From Paenibacillus_F chitinolyticus_A (GTDB lineage Bacteria; Bacillota; Bacilli; Paenibacillales; NBRC-103111): a DNA stretch of 64,000 nt. The notes under the pieces are model-generated. The model saw only the letters and a list, made by a program, of their open reading frames with translations, ran no database searches and was not told where the DNA came from. Below, piece after piece: positions 58,545 through 64,000 of the stretch. Where the stretch lies: assembly GCF_045038035.1 (NCBI RefSeq), contig NZ_CP173427.1, forward strand, positions 434,001 to 498,000. Reading direction: 5' to 3'. The stretch's first letter is position 1. Each line of letters opens with the position of its first letter. The translations under genes and the position numbers were made by a program.

Positions 58545-59495
58545 ATGAAAAAGAGATATCTGGTGATCGCGCTTATCGTTTTATCCGTCGCATCGATCTT
58601 TATCGGGGTGAAAGATATCAGCCCGTTGGATCTGTTCAACTTGAGCGACGATAAAGTCCATATCCTGCTAGTCAGCAGACTTCCCCGGTTAATCAGCATC
58701 TTGATCGCAGGCATGAGCATGAGTGTCATCGGCCTGATCATGCAGCAGCTGAGCCGCAATAAGTTCGTGTCGCCGACTACGGCCGGTACGATGGATTCCG
58801 CCCGGTTCGGCATTCTGGTCTCGATGATGCTGTTCACCTCGGCCGGTCCGCTGGAGAAAATGCTGATCGCTTTCGTATTCGCCCTGCTGGGAACTTTCAT
58901 CTTTATGAAAATTCTCGACCGTGTGAAATACAAGGACACGATTTTTATCCCGCTGGTGGGTCTGATGTTCGGAAACATCGTAAGCTCTATCACTACCTTT
59001 TTCGCTTATAAAAACAATCTCATTCAGAACATGTCCTCGTGGCTGCAGGGAGATTTCTCGATGATAATGAAGGGCCGGTACGAAATCATGTACATTTCGA
59101 TCCCGGTGCTCGTTATCGCGTATCTGTTCGCCAACCGTTTTACCATTGCCGGCATGGGGGAGGAGTTTTCCACCAACCTGGGGCTGAAATACAAGCAGGT
59201 GGTTAACATCGGGCTCGTCATCGTGGCTCTCGTATCCTCCGTGGTCATTCTGACGGTCGGTACGCTGCCGTTCCTGGGGCTGATTATCCCGAACATCGTC
59301 ACGCTCTACATGGGAGACAATCTGAAAAAGGCGCTGCCCCACACCGCCCTGCTCGGAGCCGTGTTCGTCCTTTTCTGCGACATTCTGGGACGGGTTATCA
59401 TTTTCCCGTATGAGGTTTCAATCGGGCTTACGGTCGGGGTAATCGGAAGCGGCATCTTCCTTTACATGCTGCTGGCAAGGAGAAAGGCCTTATGA
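58545..59495 (+). CDS. yclN: Siderophore ABC transporter permease (YclN/FpbN-like)
   Basis: 316 residues with about nine membrane segments of the FecCD family: LLVSRLPRLISILIAGMSMSVIGLIMQQLSRNKFVSPTTAGTMDSARFG, and TLPFLGLIIPNIVTLYMGDNL near the end. The order of two permeases, ATPase and binding protein matches B. subtilis yclNOPQ, the petrobactin importer. I chose ATG 58545 behind AAAGGACAG; the frame is open upstream into the Fur-box region. The Fur box 62-80 bases upstream supports an iron role. The stop overlaps the next start. Confidence 0.9.
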   Translation: MKKRYLVIALIVLSVASIFIGVKDISPLDLFNLSDDKVHILLVSRLPRLISILIAGMSMSVIGLIMQQLSRNKFVSPTTAGTMDSARFGILVSMMLFTSAGPLEKMLIAFVFALLGTFIFMKILDRVKYKDTIFIPLVGLMFGNIVSSITTFFAYKNNLIQNMSSWLQGDFSMIMKGRYEIMYISIPVLVIAYLFANRFTIAGMGEEFSTNLGLKYKQVVNIGLVIVALVSSVVILTVGTLPFLGLIIPNIVTLYMGDNLKKALPHTALLGAVFVLFCDILGRVIIFPYEVSIGLTVGVIGSGIFLYMLLARRKAL

Positions 59496-60445
59496 ATTCA
59501 CAAGCAAAAGTTAAAATAAGCATCCTTGCCGTACTCGCTCTTGTGCTCATCGCGGTCTTTCTCCTGATCGACGCCTCCGGCAACTGGGATTACGTGCTTC
59601 CCCGCAGGGGCAGGAAGGTCCTGGCGATTGTCATAACGGGCGGCGCCATTGCTTTCTCGACGATGGTGTTCCAGACCATCACGAACAACCGGATTTTGAC
59701 GCCGAGCATTATCGGTCTCGATTCGCTCTACATGCTGTTTCAGACCGCGATTGTGTTCCTGGTCGGCTCCGCGAGCTTCCTGATGAATAAGAATGTGAAT
59801 TTTCTTATCTCCGTAGGCTTGATGGTAGCTTTCACCGGCGTGTTATATAAGCTGCTTTTCAAGAAGCAGGGGCAGAACTTGTACTTCCTCCTGCTGGTAG
59901 GACTGATCTTCGGGACGTTTTTCCAGAGCATCTCTTCCTTTATGGAAGTGCTGATCGATCCCAACGAATTTCTGATCGTGCAGGACAAAATGTTCGCCAG
60001 CTTCAACAACGTCAATACGGACCTGCTTATTATTTCGGTCGTGCTGCTTGCTCTGGTGGGTGTTTATTTTGCTAGATTCACGAAATACCTGGACGTCCTG
60101 GCGCTGGGCAGAGAGCATGCCGTTAACCTCGGCATCGATTACGATTATGTGGTCAAAAGGCTGCTCGTCGTCGTCGCCATCCTGATCTCGATCGCTACCG
60201 CTCTGGTAGGTCCGATTACGTTCCTGGGCCTGCTTGTCGCGAACGTGGCGCACGAATTTCTCAAGACGTTCCGGCACAGCGTTCTTATTACCGGCTCCAT
60301 CCTTATCTCCATTATCGCTTTAGTGGGAGGCCAGCTGATTGTAGAGCGGGTATTCACCTTCTCGACAACTTTGAGCGTGATCATTAACTTCATCGGTGGT
60401 GTCTACTTTATCTATCTGCTATTAAAGGAGAAAAAATCGTGGTAG
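59492..60445 (+). CDS. yclO: Siderophore ABC transporter permease (YclO/FpbO-like)
   Basis: 317 residues with about nine membrane segments. FecCD-type landmarks: RRGRKVLAIVITGGAIAFSTMVFQTITNNRILTPSIIGLDSLYM and VGPITFLGLLVANVAHEFLKTFRHS. It forms the heterodimeric channel with the preceding permease. The start ATG overlaps the previous stop (ATGA), implying coupled translation, and the next gene overlaps its end by seven bases. Confidence 0.9.
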   Translation: MNSQAKVKISILAVLALVLIAVFLLIDASGNWDYVLPRRGRKVLAIVITGGAIAFSTMVFQTITNNRILTPSIIGLDSLYMLFQTAIVFLVGSASFLMNKNVNFLISVGLMVAFTGVLYKLLFKKQGQNLYFLLLVGLIFGTFFQSISSFMEVLIDPNEFLIVQDKMFASFNNVNTDLLIISVVLLALVGVYFARFTKYLDVLALGREHAVNLGIDYDYVVKRLLVVVAILISIATALVGPITFLGLLVANVAHEFLKTFRHSVLITGSILISIIALVGGQLIVERVFTFSTTLSVIINFIGGVYFIYLLLKEKKSW

Positions 60446-61197
60446 AAGTCAAGGGCGTATCCAAACTATACGGCAGCAAACATGTGGTCGAGAACGTGTC
60501 GGTCCAGATCGCCAAAGGCAAAATCACTTCCTTCATCGGTCCCAACGGCGCCGGCAAAAGTACGCTGCTGTCCATGGTGAGCCGTTTGATCGACAAAGAT
60601 CAAGGAGAAGTGTTCATTGAGGGCAAGGAGATCGGCCAGTGGAAGAGCAACGATCTGGCCAAGAAGATTTCCATTCTCAAGCAGTCCAATCACATCAACA
60701 TCCGTCTGACGATCCGTGATCTGGTCGGCTTCGGACGGTTTCCATACTCGCAGGGCCGGCTGACAGCAGAGGACAAGAAGTATATCGAAGAGGCCATTCA
60801 ATACATGGATCTGGGAGATATCCAAGACAAATATTTGGATGAGCTAAGCGGCGGCCAGCGGCAGAGAGCCTATCTCGCCATGGTGCTTGCCCAGGATACC
60901 GAGTACATCCTGCTCGATGAGCCGCTGAACAATCTCGATATGAAGCACTCGGTCCAGATTATGAAGGTGCTGCGGAGGCTGGTCAGCGAGCTGGGCAAGA
61001 CGATCGTCATCGTCATTCACGATATTAATTTCGCTTCCTGCCATTCGGATTATATCGTCGCTCTGAAGAACGGCCGTGTCGTGAAAGAAGGCACAACGGA
61101 AGAGATCATCGACTCCGCCGTTTTGAAGGAGATTTACGACATGGACATCGAGATTCACAACATAAATGGCAACAGAATCTGCACGTACTTCGCTTAG
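60439..61197 (+). CDS. yclP: Siderophore ABC transporter ATPase (YclP/FpbP-like)
   Basis: 252 residues. Walker A is GPNGAGKST (34-42), the signature is LSGGQRQRAYLA, Walker B is YILLDEPLNNLD and the switch histidine is in VIHDINF. The group is the iron-chelate ATPase family (FecE/FhuC). The start is GTG 60439 behind AAAGGAG and overlaps the permease gene. It energises import through the two permeases. Confidence 0.92.
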   Translation: MVEVKGVSKLYGSKHVVENVSVQIAKGKITSFIGPNGAGKSTLLSMVSRLIDKDQGEVFIEGKEIGQWKSNDLAKKISILKQSNHINIRLTIRDLVGFGRFPYSQGRLTAEDKKYIEEAIQYMDLGDIQDKYLDELSGGQRQRAYLAMVLAQDTEYILLDEPLNNLDMKHSVQIMKVLRRLVSELGKTIVIVIHDINFASCHSDYIVALKNGRVVKEGTTEEIIDSAVLKEIYDMDIEIHNINGNRICTYFA

Positions 61198-61312
61198 GGA
61201 ACAGATTCCCGCCAAACGCTTTTTTACAAATGGTAGCCCATTAGACGGATGATGCCGGACGGTGTCATGCCCGCTAACTAAAAACCCAATTAAACCCATA
61301 GGAGTGATTGCA

Positions 61313-62278
61313 ATGAGTAAGAAATTATCCCTGCTTCTCATGACCCTCGTACTGGCCGTTATGGCTGCCGCGTGCGGCAATAAAGAGGTGGCTACAACGT
61401 CGTCCAAAGAAGGAACGGCTCCGACGGCTGCCGCTTCCAAAGAACTGACCATCAAGCATCAACTGGGCGAAACGAAAGTGAAGACGAATCCTGCCAAAGT
61501 TGTGGTATTCGATATGGGCGTCCTGGATTCCCTGGATAAACTGGGCGTAGAAGTAGCCGGCGTACCGCAGGACGGACTGCCGACTTACCTCAAAAAGTAC
61601 AAAGAAGCCAAATACACGAACGTCGGCAGCTTGAAAGAACCGGCTTTTGAAGTGATCAGCAAGCTGAAACCGGACTTGATTATTATTTCCGGCAGACAGC
61701 AGGATGCTTACAAAGAATTGAGCAGCATTGCCCCGACTATTTTCATGGGTGTAGACGCTAAGAGATACATGGAATCCTTTAAAGAAAACGCGAAGCAGCT
61801 CGGCCAAATTTTCGGTAAAGAAGCACAAGTGGATCAAGAGCTTGCCAAAGTGGACGAAGCGATCAAAGGCATCAAAGATAAAGTAGGCGCAAGCAACAAA
61901 AACGGCCTGATTACCCTTGTTAACGGCGGTAAAATCAGCGCTTATGGCCCAGGCTCGCGTTTCGGCATCATTCACGACGTATTCGGCGTTCCGGCCGTAG
62001 ACAAAACGATTGAAGTGTCCACGCACGGTCAAAGCATCTCCAACGAATTTATCGTAGAGAAAAACCCGGACTACCTGTTTGTTGTAGACCGTGACTCCGC
62101 GGTCGGCACGGAAAGCGCGGGAGCCAAGAAAGTCATCGAGAACGAACTGGTGAAAACGACTAAAGCGTTCAAAGAAGGCAACATCATTTACCTGAACCCG
62201 GACTACTGGTACCTGTCCGGCGGCGGACTTGTATCCGTGGCCGAGATGGTTAAAGAAGTCAGCGCAGGCATTAAGTAA
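61313..62278 (+). CDS. yclQ: Siderophore-binding lipoprotein (YclQ/FpbQ-like)
   Basis: 321 residues. The lipobox MAAAC ends at C21. The mature part is a helical-backbone periplasmic-binding fold: TNPAKVVVFDMGVLDSLDKLGVEVAGVP at the N-terminus, SLKEPAFEVISKLKPDLIIISGRQ and FIVEKNPDYLFVVDRDSAVG. The homologue in B. subtilis binds petrobactin and its ferric complex. The ATG at 61313 follows TAGGAGTG. It lies 115 bases after the ATPase gene and is the last gene of the Fur-controlled unit. A long perfect hairpin follows. Confidence 0.9.
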   Translation: MSKKLSLLLMTLVLAVMAAACGNKEVATTSSKEGTAPTAAASKELTIKHQLGETKVKTNPAKVVVFDMGVLDSLDKLGVEVAGVPQDGLPTYLKKYKEAKYTNVGSLKEPAFEVISKLKPDLIIISGRQQDAYKELSSIAPTIFMGVDAKRYMESFKENAKQLGQIFGKEAQVDQELAKVDEAIKGIKDKVGASNKNGLITLVNGGKISAYGPGSRFGIIHDVFGVPAVDKTIEVSTHGQSISNEFIVEKNPDYLFVVDRDSAVGTESAGAKKVIENELVKTTKAFKEGNIIYLNPDYWYLSGGGLVSVAEMVKEVSAGIK

Positions 62279-62343
62279 GTTTGCAGCGGTTAATGGCCTC
62301 GCGGGGCCGCCCGGCAGTTCCTCCCGAGTCTTGGGAGGAAGAT

Positions 62344-62395
62344 GCCAAAAGGCCACCAGTCACACCCGAAGGGGTGGAACTGGTGGCCTTTTGGC
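62344..62395 (+). terminator. Terminator after the siderophore operon
   Basis: A perfect 17-bp stem (62344-62360 with 62379-62395), GCCAAAAGGCCACCAGT, has an inner CACCC/GGGGTG hairpin. The 3' arm contains CCTTTT. Confidence 0.88.
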
Positions 62396-62706
62396 GTGGT
62401 GCGGCAGTTGTCTTAACATGAGCTATATTTTTAATGCCGTTGTCATTGTTTTTTAGTCATGGTCATTTTCTTTTCCATTTCAGATAGATATCAACAAAAA
62501 ATAAGAGACAAAGTAAAGTTAATATAACATTTGTGTAGGTAAGAGTACCATTAATCTGTTCTAGTTGACTCTCCAAACGCATAAATGAAGACCGTGTATT
62601 ATCAGCGACTTCACCTATTTTTATGCTTAGAGATTTGACATTAGAGAACCAAGTGCAAATACTATTTCCACAAAGGACGGCAATGCGTTTCCGACTGTAC
62701 AGAAGT
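62396..62706. other. AT-rich intergenic stretch, no firm gene
   Basis: About 300 bases are far richer in AT than the rest of the window. On the minus strand a frame ending at 62463 would encode MRLESQLEQINGTLTYTNVILTLLCLLFF..., a coil plus membrane span and basic tail, from an ATG at 62582. It has no ribosome site, so it may be a decayed remnant. I do not call it a gene. Confidence 0.5.
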
Positions 62707-62742
62707 AAAGGATCTGCTGCTAAGTGCGGCTGGATCCTTTTT
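62707..62742 (+). terminator. Terminator-like hairpin before the WYL regulator gene
   Basis: AAAGGATC pairs with GATCCTTT across an ~18-base loop, then T. No upstream gene on this strand accounts for it. Confidence 0.55.
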
Positions 62743-62834
62743 CTTGTTTCTTTGGCAATTGAATCCCCGATTGAAACTTCGTCCCCGCGGCCCTAGAATG
62801 GAAATGTCCGGAAAGGAACGCGAGGTGATGGAAT

Positions 62835-63800
62835 ATGTCCAAAGCGGATAACATGCTTGCCGTGCTGTGGCACTTGAAATCGGGGAGAAAAATGACCGCC
62901 CGGGAACTGGCCGAGACGCTTGAAATCAACATCCGGACCGTGTACCGGTATATAGATGCGCTTTGCGCCAGCGGAGTGCCGATACTCGCGGATTCCGGAC
63001 ATAACGGCGGCTACAGTCTGCTGCCGAATTTCCGGGAGGCGCCGCTGTTCTTTAATGCCGCCGAGCAGAAAGCCCTCGTTCATGCCGCCATATTCGCGCA
63101 GGAAGCCGGCTACCCGTTCGGGGACGCGCTGAACAGCGCCGTGGGGAAGCTCAAGCAGTATACGAACCCCGAGCAGCTCGACGCGATACAGCGGCACGAA
63201 GCAGGCTTCGATGTCATTCACCCTCCGACGGATTCTTCGCTGGAGGCTTACCTGCAGATGCTGGAGATAGCCGTTGCGGACGGGCATACCCTGCATATGG
63301 AGTACTGCAAGGGAAACTCTTCGGCGGTCCAGAGCAGGAGCATTGATCCGTACGGGCTTGTTCACTGGAAGAGCAAATGGTATCTGGTCGCCTATTGCCA
63401 CCTTCGCGGCGAGCTTCGAAGCTTCCGTGTCGACCGTATCCGGACGTTGTCCCATACGGAGGGCGTCTTCAGCAGGCCGCCGGGATTTTCCGCCCGCCAG
63501 TTTTTTATGAATAATCTTCTCCCCGACACTAGCCGGCAGGAACAGCTTGTCTCCATCCGGATTCAAGGGGCTCCCCGGGCGATAACCGAGCTGTGCGATC
63601 ACTGGCTTTTCAGCCATACGATCGTGGAACGCACGGCGGATCAGATCCATATGAAGCTGGAGGAGAAAGCGATCCGCAGCTATGTCCCTTATTTTCTGAT
63701 GATCCAAGGGAAGTCGATCCGGGTTCTTGAACCTGCTCTGCTGAAAGAGCAGCTGATTGACGTGACGTCCGGTCTGCTTGAATTTTATAAGCAGCTTTAG
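62835..63800 (+). CDS. YafY-type HTH/WYL-domain transcriptional regulator
   Basis: 321 residues. The N-terminal winged helix (~1-60) has MLAVLWHLKSGRKMTARELAETLEINIRTVYRYIDALCASGVPI. The WYL domain (~140-235) includes SIDPYGLVHWKSKWYLVAYCHLRGELRSFRVDRIRTL, followed by a C-terminal WCX-like domain. WYL proteins sense ligands, in some cases nucleic-acid related, and regulate diverse operons. The start at 62835 follows GAGGTGAT. No target gene is visible in the remaining ~200 bases, which hold no gene that I can support. Confidence 0.9.
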   Translation: MSKADNMLAVLWHLKSGRKMTARELAETLEINIRTVYRYIDALCASGVPILADSGHNGGYSLLPNFREAPLFFNAAEQKALVHAAIFAQEAGYPFGDALNSAVGKLKQYTNPEQLDAIQRHEAGFDVIHPPTDSSLEAYLQMLEIAVADGHTLHMEYCKGNSSAVQSRSIDPYGLVHWKSKWYLVAYCHLRGELRSFRVDRIRTLSHTEGVFSRPPGFSARQFFMNNLLPDTSRQEQLVSIRIQGAPRAITELCDHWLFSHTIVERTADQIHMKLEEKAIRSYVPYFLMIQGKSIRVLEPALLKEQLIDVTSGLLEFYKQL

Positions 63801-64000
63801 CTTCACTGACCGGAACTGTCAGCCAAACCGGGTTATCCTAAGAAGGCAAGCGAGCTTACGACAAAAGGGGAAGCCCGGTCCGCGGGCAGTTCCCGGTCGC
63901 GCAGGATGGCTTCTCATGATGACGTCGCATGATGGCGGTGACCCTCAAGCGGTTATCCCGTTTCGCACGGAGTTATGCGCAAGCCGTAACGGCAACGCTC

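Noticed and set aside
1..64000. CRISPR arrays, tRNA/rRNA genes, insertion sequences and prophage genes
   Set aside because: No regularly spaced repeats, cloverleaf or rRNA sequences, transposase-like proteins or phage structural proteins were found on either strand.

Overview
The window looks like a chromosomal segment of a Paenibacillus-type member of the Bacillales. The evidence is moderately high GC, strong AGGAGG-type ribosome sites, TTGACA/TATAAT-type promoters, rho-independent terminators after most transcription units, S-layer-homology-like modules, a YesM/YesN-type sensor-regulator pair driving a carbohydrate ABC transporter, and several gene sets known from Bacillus subtilis (adaA/ogt/alkA, deo/pdp, yrk, yclNOPQ, mhq). 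I see no rRNA, tRNA, CRISPR array, intact insertion sequence or prophage. The species is inferred, not shown.

Layout. 1-1240 is the 3' end of a large secreted multidomain protein. 1.9-4.6 kb holds an adhesin-like beta protein and a serine-hydrolase lipoprotein with an SLH-like tail. 4.9-7.4 kb is a sensory system in which kinase and response regulator are one reading frame. 7.6-10.1 kb holds three small-molecule oxygenase or VOC genes. 10.3-17.3 kb and 21.7-27.5 kb form a split nucleoside-salvage region: a secreted 5'-nucleotidase, DeoR, two unrelated purine nucleoside phosphorylases, an MTA/SAH-type deaminase, a purine permease, then deoC-cdd-nupC-deoB-deoD-pdp. Between them sit an Sfp-type transferase, the alkylation-repair set alkA-ogt-adaA, and a LOG-family enzyme. 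Shared TGAACATAATTT and TTTACATATGTTCAT motifs tie the two halves into one probable DeoR regulon.

27.9-31.2 kb holds a TetR/MFS pair and a streptogramin B lyase. 31.4-34.4 kb holds two paralogous membrane-anchored coiled-coil proteins of unknown function. 34.6-36.1 kb is an MhqR/MhqO-like pair behind a run of 12 G. 36.3-40.8 kb is a yrk/cst-like persulfide-handling locus (TusA-rhodanese, DsrE, rhodanese-MBL, TusA, TauE, DsrE) behind a CsoR/CstR-type palindrome, with a 56-residue zinc-ribbon gene on the other strand. 41.2-42.6 kb holds secreted orphans and a frameshifted small secreted gene.

42.7-57.6 kb is an alpha-mannoside utilisation locus: YesM/YesN-type two-component system, solute-binding lipoprotein, two permeases, GH125, an 1101-residue clan GH-A enzyme of unclear family, and GH38. 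After a cupin gene, 58.4-62.3 kb is a Fur-boxed petrobactin-type siderophore importer (yclNOPQ-like). A WYL-domain regulator closes the window. The most interesting points are the coiled-coil pair, the fused two-component protein with an internal start, the orphan GH-A enzyme, the deo regulon motifs and the persulfide locus.
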